Shown here in pieces: positions 23,325 through 34,930 of a stretch of DNA of 64,000 nucleotides (position 1 is the stretch's first letter; each line of letters begins with the position of its first letter). The position numbers and the translations under genes were made by a program. Below the pieces are notes generated by a model, which was given only the letters and a program-made list of their open reading frames with translations, ran no database searches and was not told the DNA's origin. This DNA comes from Daedaleopsis sinensis (taxonomy: Eukaryota > Basidiomycota > Agaricomycetes > Polyporales > Polyporaceae): positions 1,488,001 through 1,552,000 of the forward strand of contig CM066310.1 of NCBI GenBank assembly GCA_033807695.1, in the 5' to 3' direction.

Positions 23325-24751
23325 ATGTCCGAACTCTCCTACCTCTCTCATGCTCGCTACGGTAAGGACAAGGTCCGCGTTCTCCGCGTCGTCCGCGAGG
23401 GTGGATGGCATAACATCGTCGAGTACAACGTCACCGCTCTCGTCGAGGGGGATATCGAAGTCAGGTTAGCTCTCTGATCTCTATACAGCCTTAACCATGT
23501 GGACCCGCTCAAACCCCGCCGCGGATCAGCTACACTAAGGCGGACAACTCCGTTGTGGTGGCCACAGATTCGAGTACGTCCACCACTCTTGATCTATTCA
23601 CTTTCACTCCTCGTCGGATCCTTACGATGCGTACGCAGTAAAGAACATTACCTACTGTAAGCCTCCAGCACTGTGCCCACCACTCTCAACGAACGTGTTG
23701 CGCAACCAGACCTCGCCAAGACCTCTCCTCACGTCCTCGTCCCGGAGCGCTTCGCACTGCACCTCGGCACACACCTCGTGTCCAAGTACGCGCACCTGAA
23801 GAAGGCCTTCATTACCGTCGAGCAACTCAGGTGGCAGCGCATTCCTATCTCCCAGGGTGCGGGCCAGACCCCCAAGCCGCACTCGCACTCGTTCTATCGC
23901 GACGGCGACGAGAAGCGTACCGTAGAGGTCGAGGTGCGGCCCACATCCTGATCATCCTTCCCTGCAGCTGGGTCCTCCATCGTTCCGAGAGATACCGCCC
24001 GTCTGATCCTGTTCATCCGCCAGATCGATGCCACAGGCGGCAAGGACAAGCTCGTCGCGCGCGTGACCTCGGGCGTGAAAGACCTGCTCGTGATCAAGAC
24101 GACCGGCTCCGCGTTCGAGTCCTTCGTGCGCGACGAGTACACGACGCTCGCCGAGGTCAACGACCGCATCTTCTCGACCTCCGTCGACCTCGCGTACACC
24201 TTCGCACCCCTCTCTATTCCTAAACCTGCCGACGGCGAGGGTAGGGTCTTCGACGCGCCGGTCAAGGGGGACGCCGCGAAGGGCACGCCGTGGGACGGGG
24301 ACGCACTCGCCGCGTCCGCGCGCGAGGTCACCCTGGAGGTGTTTGCGCTCGACGAGAGCGCGAGCGTCCAGGTACGCATACAGCGCACGCGTGTGTTCGA
24401 CTGTTCATGCCTGACTTCCATGTCCCACAGGCGACGCTGTACAAGATGTGCCAGCGGATCATCACTGAGAACCCGCACATCACGTCCGTGTCCTACAAGC
24501 TCCCAAACAAGCACTACGTCCCTGTGGACATGAAGTACATCGGCATCGACAACACGTCTCCGTACGTTCGCGTCATCCTCCTGGTACTCACGCACGAGCG
24601 TTCTGACCAGCCGTCTCTTTGCGATAGTCCCAACGCGGATGTATTCCTTCCCCTTGCCGCGCCGAGGTATGTCTACGGTCCAGTCACGCTCACCGCCATC
24701 GCTGACGTCGAGTGCAGCGGCCTCATCTCCGCCACCGTCTCGCGCAAGTGA
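23325..24751 (+). CDS. URO1: Uricase (urate oxidase), copy 3
   Basis: Exons 23325-23464, 23530-23573, 23639-23656, 23710-23933, 24024-24371, 24431-24561, 24628-24666 and 24718-24751; 325 residues, identical to copy 2. Exon 7 has four silent changes relative to copies 1 and 2 and matches copy 4, as does intron 7. The 5' half matches copy 2. All catalytic residues are present. Confidence 0.95.
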
Positions 24752-24867
24752 AGCTGCACAAGAGGTGTTGTCGCGGGCGCCTATCGCTGTGGCCGGCGGG
24801 CGGGCGCACAGAAGGCCGCAATGTACCATTCGGAATGGCCGAGAAAGGGCGTGTTTTGGGACATATA

Positions 24868-24982
24868 GAGCACTTGGCGTGTTGCGAGATATACAGAGCA
24901 CGCGGGGCGGTTCGTCGAGATACAGAGCACTCGGGGCGGTTCGTCGAGATACAGAGCACTCGGAGCGGTTCGTCGAGATACA
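24868..24982. repeat. 29 bp tandem repeat downstream of uricase 3, expanded
   Basis: One diverged and three good copies, one more than in units 1 and 2; the last carries GGAGCGG for GGGGCGG. Confidence 0.85.
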
Positions 24983-25284
24983 AGCGTGCAGACGCGGTTT
25001 GGGACACATGGAGGACGTCGGTGAGTCTCTATTCTCGCTACTGTACAGACACGTCCAAGTAAATTTAATGAAGCTGCAGCCCCCATCTTGCTTGTGTCTC
25101 CGCCGCCCACCATCCGGTTCTGTGTACTCACCTCCGTAATGTGAGTGTACTCCGTGCTCCCGTCGCTCGCTGCCATGCTCAAAGAAAATTGGATTCAGTG
25201 CTGTCAGCTGTGCACGAGCGCGTCCCCGACGTCTCCAAGGTGCGTGCGTATCTGGTCCGCAGAAATGTCCTCGACATGCGTTCG

Positions 25285-26321
25285 GGCGCATCCTGCACGT
25301 CTCGTCCTCGAGATGCGCACGATGCGCCGCCAAACCCACTCACACGCACCCGCAAGATCTGATAACACGTCGAAGACGTGTACCGTGCCCACGCACGCCC
25401 CGGAGACGGCTCGAAAGTCGCGTACCATGCGCATGAGATCGTCCGGATGTCAGAGCGACGCAATACAGCCCACAGACACTAGGTTGGACCTCGGAGGCGC
25501 ATCCTGCACATCGCGAATACGAGATCTGCAGGTGGCGCCGCCACGTAGGAGAGAACCGAACACACGCAGTCGCAAGCTCCGAGAACTCTTCCCGGACGCG
25601 TACCGTGCCCATGCGCGCGCGCCGGTGACGCCTCGAAAGTCGCGTACCGTACGTGTACGACCCACCGGCATACGCGTACCGTGCTTAACGCGTCGAAGAC
25701 GCTTACCGTGCCTGGGCACGCCCCGGGTCCCATCAGCGACACACGACACAGGCCACATGTACGAGCACATAAACCAGTGGCACGTCCTGCACGTCTCGAG
25801 TACGAGACGTGCAGAATGCGTCGCCATGTGGGAGAGAACGTCGCACGCAAGCTCCGAGGTGTACCGTCCCATGCGCGCGCCGGCGACGCTTCGAAAGTCG
25901 CGTACCGTAGGTGTACGACCCACCAGCACACGCGTACCGTGCGTGTGTGCTAAGCGGCGATGTCCAGACGGCTTGGTACCGTGTCCGCCACCGACGGTCG
26001 AACTTTAGGTACCGTATGCATGTAGCGCACAAGGAGCTCACCGACTCGCGCACCGGCTGCGCTCAGACACAGGTACCGACTCGAACGGGAAGCACGATGG
26101 CAATCCCGCGCCGACCTCCGCGAACTCGTCGCTCACCCCATGCTACTCTCTCGCCGCACATCCTTCGCAACGCGACAGGATGCCCCCCAAAGCGTATACC
26201 AGCTCACGACACGACGGCGTCGTGCTCGGCTGGTAGGTAGGTCTCGGACCGGGGAGTGCTAGCCGTCCACGCGCACTGACGCATCCTGCACATCTCGTGC
26301 TCGAGATGTGCACGATGCGTC
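25285..26321. repeat. Stem-loop block, unit 3
   Basis: Stem-loops at 25285-25328, 25496-25539 (one extra mismatch), 25787-25814 and 26278-26321. After the fourth, about 45 bases resembling the tail of the other family members are kept here but deleted in units 1 and 2. Confidence 0.8.
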
Positions 26322-27254
26322 GCCACGCCGGAGAGAGCATACGCGTGCGACACACTGATCCCACAGACTTGCGCAAGACCCCGGAACAGGTCCTCGATGT
26401 CGCCACACTCGCAATCGGGTACCGTATCCGTGCGGCCTATGTCGCCGACGCACGACGCAGCACGAGGAACATCCTACGCGGTTGACGACACGACAGCACG
26501 AGCTCGCAGCTCCAGAAACACAAGCACGCCGCCCGGATATCCCATCCGGACCAAGTGCTCAAGCCCGGCGGAAGCTCAGCAACTTGTGCGCTGTCAATCG
26601 CTCCCCACAAGGGTCTACATCCCTCGCCACACAACTCGCAGGACGACGTCCTCAGGCGACGCACGTAACACACGTCGCGTGCTAAGACCTCGAGAGGGTA
26701 CCGAGAGATGAGCCACGCACCGTACGCTGAGGGGCTTCGTCGCGCACCCCCGGCTGTCCTTGAGATCGGGAGTCTGTTGCGCGCAGTGAGGTCAAGCTCG
26801 AGGTGGCCGCCGTGAGGTGCTCGACACGTACCATTCACTCGATGCTGCACAGGCCCGCACGAGCGACAACGCGACGGGAGACGCATTAGGCGGCGGATGG
26901 GTGCAGAGTGCACAGGGATGGTGAAGGAACTTAGGAAGATGGACATACGTGAGTTGCACAGACGACCGCGACTAAGCGAGAGCGGTGTTTGGGAACGATA
27001 TGCTCACGCCCTTGATCTTGACAGGCACGAGGCTACCTATCGGCGTCGGAACCTCCCGAACGGTACATGCGGAACGTCCCGCTGCGACAGACGAGGCGCG
27101 TCGCTGCGCGTGGTACGGGTATGTCCGTTTCCGATCCGCGGATTCTGCGAGCCCCGCGACGATTTCGCGACACTGCGTGGATGCTCGATTCATCACATAC
27201 ATCGGCGACAAGCAATGAGTTGGCACTAACACTGTACTCTACGGTAATACATGT

Positions 27255-27974
27255 TCACTGACGCTGACGCTTGCGAGGTGGCGCGACTACCACGACTCGA
27301 CGTTGCCACCTGCGTTTCAAGGCCCTGCGACGCTCCTCGCGTTGCTCCTCGTCGTCGCTGGACTCGGATATCGGGTCATCCGACAGCTCCCTCCCCCACG
27401 TCTCCGCCTCGGCCTCCATCTCGGCCGTCACCGTCACCGGGGACTTTGGCTTCTTACGCCCCTTCTCGTTGCGTGGGTCTGTCACCGGACGTTCGCGATG
27501 GCTGCCAGCGTCCGGCCGGACGAGCTTCTTCGGGATGCCGTCGTGTCTGGGGCTCGGGGCAACCAGAAGGGGGTTCTTCGCTGCGGCCCGGCGCTGCTCG
27601 TCCGACACAGGCTCAAAGTGCATCTGGCCGGTCTCCCAGAGCGCGAGCAGGTGGCTGATGCGCGCGAGCCCGGTGTGGTGGCTCAGGTTTCGGAACCTGT
27701 ACGTCGGGGGGAAGTTGACGAGCGCGTAGCCATACCCGACGTACACCTCCCGGACGTACTCCGGCAGGGACCAGCGCATGCGCGCATCGGGCACGCCGGT
27801 GAGGGACACTAGCGGGTTGGTTCGCAATAGGTGAGTCGAGCGAGTGGGGAGATGGCAGGAAGGTATGTACTCACCAAGCTTGTTGTTGATGCTGACCCGG
27901 AGCCGGCTCCGCCTCTCCATCTCCCGTCGCGAGAAGCCCTTGCTGCTGGAAGTGGTGCCTATGGGACGAGCCAT
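27255..27974 (-). CDS. Unknown basic protein, complete copy 3
   Basis: Exons 27974-27875 and 27808-27255, 217 residues, intron 66 bp. The donor here is GTGAGTAC, the fungal consensus; copies 1 and 2 and the edge copy carry GTGACTCTAC at the same place. The intron has no in-frame stop in this copy, so an unspliced message would read through. The acidic patch reads SDDEEQREE. Three copies keep an open frame with mostly conservative changes, which supports a real protein. Function unknown; the basic tail suggests a nuclear location. Confidence 0.7.
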   Translation of the reverse strand: MARPIGTTSSSKGFSRREMERRSRLRVSINNKLGEYIPSCHLPTRSTHLLRTNPLVSLTGVPDARMRWSLPEYVREVYVGYGYALVNFPPTYRFRNLSHHTGLARISHLLALWETGQMHFEPVSDEQRRAAAKNPLLVAPSPRHDGIPKKLVRPDAGSHRERPVTDPRNEKGRKKPKSPVTVTAEMEAEAETWGRELSDDPISESSDDEEQREERRRALKRRWQRRVVVVAPPRKRQRQ

Positions 27975-30900
27975 TGTGCTGAAGTCGCGCTGCAATGCTG
28001 AGAGCGACAAGTGAGGACTCGGAGGAGGTGGTGAGCAGAGAGAAAGGTCGAGTGGGTGTTGCCCGACCGTTGGTCGCACGTAGGGTCGGTAGTGCGAGAT
28101 GAATATTAAACTAAGTTTGGTTGGTACCCACTGGCGTGCGCTCAAGTTAACCTCGGCAACTCGGATGATGCGATGAACGCTCAGGGTTCAGAGTCACATC
28201 ACCTCACTACGATGGATTTGGAGCCTGTCTTCAATAAGTATGTTGGAATATACACAGGTAGCCATACACTGTCTCCATTTTTACATCAAGTTGTAAGTAG
28301 CTTGAATACATGCATCCAGATTTGTGCACAACAACTCGCTGTGCGCACACCTGTATTCACGCAACCTGAGCTTTCTTCTGGTCGGCTGGGAATCCCGAAA
28401 AGACAACATCGGCTATGTGCTGTCCTATGTCTCTAGCAACCGCCTGTGGGGCCGCCCGCGCTTCATCTACAGCGAATCTCTACATCCACATTTGTGCCGG
28501 CCGGAGGTGAACAAATAGTACAATTCACTGCACTGTTGAATTCAATTCAAATGTAAAGAGAATTCTTCCAAACCAACCGCGGACCCTGACGTGCTCATGG
28601 ACAACCGGTGAATGCTGAGGGATGACGAGATTCACTCCAGTGCCCTTGTTTTACCCTCATGAGTACACCCTTGATCCCTAGTACATTAATCACATCGGTT
28701 AAGCAGGACAGGGACACACACACATATCCGAATCTGCAACACTTCGAGTCTAGATGTCTGGTTCTCCGCAGGCTCGCCGCTCGAAGAGGGCTACTGTCTA
28801 AATTTCTGAGAATCCGCCACTGACTCAATCACTGCAGAGACAAGTTGAAGGAGAATATGCTGTTTAGATGGATGGTTTCCGGAATGCATTGAATATGTGA
28901 ACACGTATGGATCCGAACCTCCTCATCAAACGGAGACGGTACCTGTGGTTAGCCACTAGTACATCTGCGGCTGCTTCCGCATTTCCTGAGAAATTTCAGA
29001 CTAGTGTGCGGTGTGTCGTGATTCAGGGCACCTCAGATGGTCTGAATTTCAACTCAGTTCCAGGTTAGCGTGTGGAGCTACGGGTCACTAGAGCAACAGT
29101 ACCCGCATGTTGGTGCATGGCATACACGTTCCGGAGTAATGACAAACAGGCCCACTCCAAACATAGTGTGTCATCCCGAATTTCCGTGGCTGCTGACTCC
29201 ATGCAGATCGCACCAGCAGAGTCTGAAACACACAAACCATGTATCGCAATTTGTTGCAGATCGAACGACAGTGCTAAGCAGTCGGTAACCACTCCCCGGG
29301 ATCGCCGGCCAGGGACATTCCGATGCTCGCATGTTACACCCAGCAACGCGATGACCGCTCGTCCGAACCGTGCGGAACCACAAAGCATCCGGGCCTCCGG
29401 CAGCATGAAGCCGGGGCCGCACGGGCCCCAGACGAAGGCTATAGCCTATAAAGATCCGGGGGTGCTCAGCGGCGTTGGGCACCACTCCCTCTGTCTCCCT
29501 CCTCGTACTCAACGTCTCTCCTCACCCCCGGCCTGCTCGTCGTGCAAGCGCGGAGTCACTGTCATCCCTGGACAGCACCGTACGGTACGCTGTGCACACC
29601 ACACCTTTTACGACGACATCCTGACTGCTATCACCGCTCCAGGCTCAGTGCACGCCGGCTGCCTTTACCCGGGGCCACTTGTGGTACGTCACGCTGCGTA
29701 CATCAGCGTCCAAGGAGTGTGCCGCTGACCGCTGTCGTGTGCAGGTACCGTCGTGGGCAAGGCCGTGCCTTGCATGCTTCAACCAGACTTGCGGTATGTG
29801 GCTGCATGCATCTTTTGCAGACTATGTTCTGATGCGAGTAGTACAGCCGTAGGACGAACCCTGGCCGGGGTAGCTCGGAGGTATGACGACCGGCGAGCCG
29901 CGCTCTTGGAGCCACCGTGCACGCAGGTATATTGCAAGCTCTGACAGTGATGGTATGGTACAGCACGCTGATGAGTACGCGACCGCCATCGTGAACTCAG
30001 CGGAGGGTAGACATCAAGTATATACAGTATTACTAGATGTGTGCGAGTTGGATGGAGGAGCGCTGTCGGGACTCTCTGTGACCGCGTAGTGCACCGCGTC
30101 ATAGACAGATCCGAGAGCACGAGGGGAGACCTGCTTGATGGTGGACTCGGAGTCCCATTTTGAGTGGAACAATAAGGCGGCAGTGAGATGGTATATCGCA
30201 TCCTTGCGGACGCCGCCGGCGGAGGACTCGTATGCGGTAGTATAGCTGCAGTTTGTCCGTGGTAGCACGAGTACCGGAGACGTAGACGACGTCTCACAGG
30301 TATTTCATCGCTACTCCTAGCGAGGTGGGTGCGTCGAGGCCTTACTCGCCGGCACAGCGCTGTGTAGTATTTGCTGTAGTCTGTAACAGTGGGATATTAC
30401 CCTCGACAATACACTTTACGCGTACGCGTACAGTCTCATGCTGGCGGGAGCACCTCCCTGGGCCCCAAGGACCGAGTGACTAGCGAATCTGTGCACGACT
30501 CACGAACGTGTCCTGAACTCGGAGGCAGCTGCGAGTAGGATTGAGTTCTCGAGCGTGTTCCTGCTCGCATGAGTCGAGTGAGCGAGGAGCGAGCTGTACA
30601 TATACGCGCGTGAACAATGCGAGCATGTGTGCCTTCAAGTCTCTCTGACATGGGTTGGGTATAACGTACAGCCTTCGACGTGCAGTCAAAGTACGTACCT
30701 TTCGTTTTCTGGCTCGGGTGCTCATGCTGAACACGTTTGATGCCCTCTGAACAGGTACACATACTCCTACTACTCCCCTCAGCTGCGAGCTGCGAGATAC
30801 CGGGCGTGACCGTCGGGATACAGCTCATGTGCCGTGTGCATCGTCAGCCACAGAGCGTTGAGCCACGGTGCATCGTCGGCCGCGGTTCCTCAGCAGGCAC

Positions 30901-32440
30901 GGGCGATTCGGAGACTGCTTCGCTGTCGTGCTCGTGCCCGCATCGAGTATGATACTTGCCGAGTATGTCCCGCGGCCGGACTCGCAATGACGGCGACGGG
31001 GAGTCTGGTTGCGAGGATCGGAGTCCGGCGGCGCGCACGTACCTGAGGGCTGCTGCGCGGGACGTACCTGTCGGTGGCCCCGCGTGTCCGCGTCCGGACG
31101 GGTATTGATGCGCCGCGACGACACGACTGAGTCGCACCCGGCCTGGTCGATAAGACGGAGCGGCGCGCTCGCACACGTCCAGTTTGCGCCTCGGGGATTG
31201 TCGCGAGGTCGTGCTCTCAGCTCGAGCTCGGACCCCGGCCTGTTCGTCCACGACGGTCGTTCCTGTCAGCCGGAGATTCAGCCAGCGTAAGACGGGTCTG
31301 ATACGGCGGTACAGGGAGCATGGTACGTACCTGTAGCATGAGCGGCGACGAAATCCATCGCTGAGAGCCATGAGCGTACGGGGCATCGTCCGTGCTCGGG
31401 TTTGCTGAGGATGTGCCGCGGACGCGCAATGACGGCGACGGAGTCGGGTCGCGAACATCGGAGTCCGCTGGCGAGGACTGTGGGTTGCCGTGCGTGAGGT
31501 CTGCGTGAACGTCTGCGGAGTGCGCCGCGACGACGCGACTGAGTTGCGCGCGTGCTGGATAGAACAGAGGGGGCCGCGTGTGTCAGTGCAGATCGTGCCT
31601 CAGGGATTAGCTCGACGTCGTTCCTGTCGGCCGGAGATGCAGACAGCGGACGACCGAACAGACTCGCGGCAGCTCACACTCGCGGCAGCTCACAGTACAG
31701 CATGGTACGTACCTGCAGCATTGGCCGCGACGAGATAGATGGCTGATTGGCTCTCAGGTCGGGGCGTGGGCAGGTAGTGGATCGAAAGGGGATTCGGCAT
31801 TTGCAGTAAGTACGTACATTGTGGAACGCGGGAGGTTGTGAGTGTGGGAGAGGGCCAGGGGGCGTGTATAATAGGCGGGACAGGCGGAGGGGCAGAACAC
31901 TGGAGAATAGATAGTGAGTACTTACCTGCGGGTGGTGCTTGTCACTGTGCGCTATCACCGTCTTCGTAGCCACAGAGGCATTGTCTTGAACGACGACGGC
32001 GAGGCGGCGGGCTGCGGGCGGGGGCGGGGGCGGGGGCGGGGGCAGAGGAGGAGGGAGAGAAGCTGGAAGGGGGAGAGGGAGAGCGCGGTTTCGAGGCGTC
32101 GAGGGCGGTCCTTTCAAAGGGACGTCCTGCCATGGGCCGCCGCACGAGTGACGGTGAGCAGCTGCCAAAGAGCGGATGGCGGACGGCGAGCTGGAGGATG
32201 TCCGAGCCTCGAAAGGAAGGAGGAACGGGGTGCGATCGGACACGGCCTGCTTGCTTGGCTGGCACCGTCCGTCACGAAAGAACGGAAGGCGTCGAGCGTT
32301 GGGCGCTCATCTTGAGAACGAGGGGTTGAGTGGGAGAGCTGAGAGGGCGGAGGGTGTGTGTGCTGCTGACCTTGACTTGCTCGTCGTCCAAGTACACTCG
32401 ACCGTCTTTGGCTTCACTTCAGAAAACAGGGAGACGCGCA

Positions 32441-32468
32441 CACGTGTTTAAGGAGATAAGATAAGATA
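32441..32468 (+). promoter_or_regulatory. Uricase promoter, copy 4
   Basis: CACGTG at about 32441-32446 and GATAAGATAAGATA at 32455-32468. The TATA-like element is the shortened CATAAG form, but the leader just before the start codon matches copy 1 (CTTGATCTTCCTT). Confidence 0.6.
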
Positions 32469-32604
32469 AAATATGGATCGGAGTCGAGACAGGTCTGGTC
32501 GAGATGCTCGCGCTTCTCCTGGACCTCCTACATAAGCTCGTCGCACTCTCGAATACACGCAAGCCCTCTTGATCTTCCTTCCATCACTTGAGTCAACCAC
32601 AAGC

Positions 32605-34033
32605 ATGTCCGAACTCTCCTACCTCTCTCATGCTCGCTACGGTAAGGACAAGGTCCGCGTTCTCCGCGTCGTCCGCGAGGGTGGATGGCATAACATCGTC
32701 GAGTACAACGTCACCGCTCTCGTCGAGGGGGATATCGAAGTCAGGTTAGCTCTCTGATCTCTATACAGCCTTAACCATGTGGACCCGCTCAAACCCCGCC
32801 GCGGATCAGCTACACTAAGGCGGACAACTCCGTTGTGGTGGCCACAGATTCGAGTACGTCCACCACTCTTGATCTATTCACTTTCACTCCTCGTCGGATC
32901 CTTACGATGCGTACGCAGTAAAGAACATTACCTACTGTAAGCCTCCAGCACTTTGCCCACCACTCTCAACGAACGTGTTGCGCAACCAGACCTCGCCAAG
33001 ACCTCTCCTCACGTCCTCGTCCCGGAGCGCTTCGCACTGCACCTCGGCACACACCTCGTGTCCAAGTACGCGCACCTGAAGAAGGCCTTCATTACCGTCG
33101 AGCAACTCAGGTGGCAGCGCATTCCTATCTCCCAGGGTGCGGGCCAGACCCCCAAGCCGCACTCGCACTCGTTCTATCGCGACGGCGACGAGAAGCGTAC
33201 CGTAGAGGTCGAGGTGCGGCCCACATCCTGATCATCCTTCCCTGCAGCTGGGTCCTCCATCGTTCCGAGAGATACCGCCCGTCTGATCCTGTTCATCCTC
33301 CAGATCGATGCCACAGGCGGCAAGGACAAGCTCGTCGCGCGCGTGACCTCGGGCGTGAAAGACCTGCTCGTGATCAAGACGACCGGCTCCGCGTTCGAGT
33401 CCTTCGTGCGCGACGAGTACACGACGCTCGCCGAGGTCAACGACCGCATCTTCTCGACCTCCGTCGACCTCGCGTACACCTTCGCACCCCTCTCTATTCC
33501 TAAACCTGCCGACGGCGAGGGTAGGGTCTTCGACGCGCCGGTCAAGGGGGACGCCGCGAAGGGCACGCCGTGGGACGGGGACGCACTCGCCGCGTCCGCG
33601 CGCGAGGTCACCCTGGAGGTGTTTGCGCTCGACGAGAGCGCGAGCGTCCAGGTACGCATACAGCGCACGCGTGTGTTCGACTGTTCATGCCTGACTTCCA
33701 TGTCCCACAGGCGACGCTGTACAAGATGTGCCAGCGGATCATCACTGAGAACCCGCACATCACGTCCGTGTCCTACAAGCTCCCAAACAAGCACTACGTC
33801 CCTGTGGACATGAAGTACATCGGCATCGACAACACGTCTCCGTACGTTCGCGTCATCCTCCTGGTACTCACGCACGAGCGTTCTGACCAGCCGTCTCTTT
33901 GCGATAGTCCCAACGCGGATGTATTCCTTCCCCTTGCCGCGCCGAGGTATGTCTACGGTCCAGTCACGCTCACCGCGTTCGCTGACAGTCGATGTGCAGC
34001 GGCCTCATCTCCGCCACTGTCTCGCGCAAGTGA
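32605..34033 (+). CDS. URO1: Uricase (urate oxidase), copy 4
   Basis: Exons 32605-32744, 32810-32853, 32919-32936, 32990-33213, 33304-33651, 33711-33841, 33908-33946 and 34000-34033; 325 residues, same protein as copies 2 and 3. Intron 7 has small insertions near the acceptor (TGACAGTCGATGTGCAG), but AG and frame are kept. It is the last element of the array; similarity stops just after the stop codon, so this copy has a different 3' flank and possibly a different polyadenylation region. Confidence 0.94.
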
Positions 34034-34050
34034 AGTTACTCAAGAGTCGA

Positions 34051-34790
34051 CGCAATGCTGTGGTCTATGATTTACGGCCGAAACGCATGTACCATCCATC
34101 CTTTGTATCATATGCTCGATGAACTCGGAGTAGCCCGCGCCTCATGAAACGCTCATCCTGATTTGAATATTTGCTGCCCTCGGTGTCCATCGGCATTTTC
34201 CTCTTTATCCAGATTCAAAAATAGGTGTCATCCAACCCACGCTACTACGTACATATTAAGTCCAACGAGAACGAGCTGACGGGTTCCTAATGAGTCACCC
34301 CTTAACCACTCCAACCAGGACAAGGTAACCGCTCCCTCTCGCCTTTCCTCCGCCCATCTCATGCTGCTCACGATCATGATTAGCAACCAAGACCGAGCCT
34401 GTGCCCGACGCCCATTAATTGAATTGGCTCCTCCCCTGCTCACGTAACCCACCCAAGACCCTCGAGTGATCGCGACGATCTCCCAGGATCTCCCATCTAC
34501 TAAGTTACTACTAGCTAGCCTGACAGCGCGCGGTGTAAACTGCCCATATACATGCCATCGTCAATATTAATGCAGTATGGCGTCGCCGCCGAGCGCTTCT
34601 CTGTACATTTTCTTTGTCAGTGCTGACAAAACGCCGCACGCCGGGGAACCCACACTCCTTCAACATTCGGCAGGTCCATGTTTTCGCGAGAGGAGTCTGC
34701 GCGCGCCGTACGCGATCAGCGGGCGGCTCCGTGCAAATATTGATGGCTGCCTCAGCCTGTGTGTGCACGTGCTGCTAGTACTCGGTCCCC
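34051..34790. other. Spacer with duplicated SDR upstream region
   Basis: No gene seen. From about 34240 the sequence is clearly related to 39150-39540, the upstream region of the second SDR gene (for example ACATTTTCTTTGTCAG and GGGGAACCCA.ACTCCTT are shared). It is therefore promoter DNA duplicated with the gene. Confidence 0.7.
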
Positions 34791-34801
34791 GCCGAGTATA
34801 G

Positions 34802-34810
34802 TATATAAAG
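34802..34810 (+). promoter_or_regulatory. TATA box of SDR gene A
   Basis: TATATAAAG 121 bases before the start codon; the paralogue has GAGTATAAAG at the matching place (39542-39551). Confidence 0.6.
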
Positions 34811-34930
34811 CTCGAGAGGAGCGGGGCGAGGGGAGACCATACCGTAGTGCCCATCGAGCCAGCGAACCACCACCGAACTTCAAACTACAAGTTCAACAAC
34901 CCGCCTCCAAGCCTTTCACCACTGACAGCA

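Larger units (their letters stand above)
18554..27852. repeat. Tandem array unit 3
   Basis: Third unit, same layout. It carries one extra 29 bp repeat downstream of uricase (24868-24982) and about 45 extra bases after the fourth stem-loop, near 26325-26370, that units 1 and 2 lack. Its uricase 3' end shares variants with unit 4, while its 5' half is close to unit 2. Confidence 0.97.
27853..34050. repeat. Tandem array unit 4, truncated at its right end
   Basis: Fourth unit. Similarity to the others ends about 15-20 bases after the uricase stop codon, so the 29 bp repeat, the stem-loop block and the second exon of the - strand gene are missing. This is the right boundary of the array. Its 5' half shares variants with unit 1 rather than with units 2 and 3. 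Between 27975 and 32440 it holds the same gene-poor sequence as unit 1 positions 125-4650, with a slightly lengthened TATA-like stretch at 29438-29453. Confidence 0.95.

Noticed and set aside
23894..25339. 481-codon - strand open frame in unit 3
   Set aside because: It lies antisense to uricase exons and its 3' flank, and in units 1 and 2 it is broken. High GC and codon bias of the uricase strand keep the opposite frame open.
34511..34768. - strand frame similar to one at 39253-39630
   Set aside because: The likeness reflects duplicated SDR promoter DNA, not a shared protein; TATA boxes for the SDR genes lie just downstream on the other strand.
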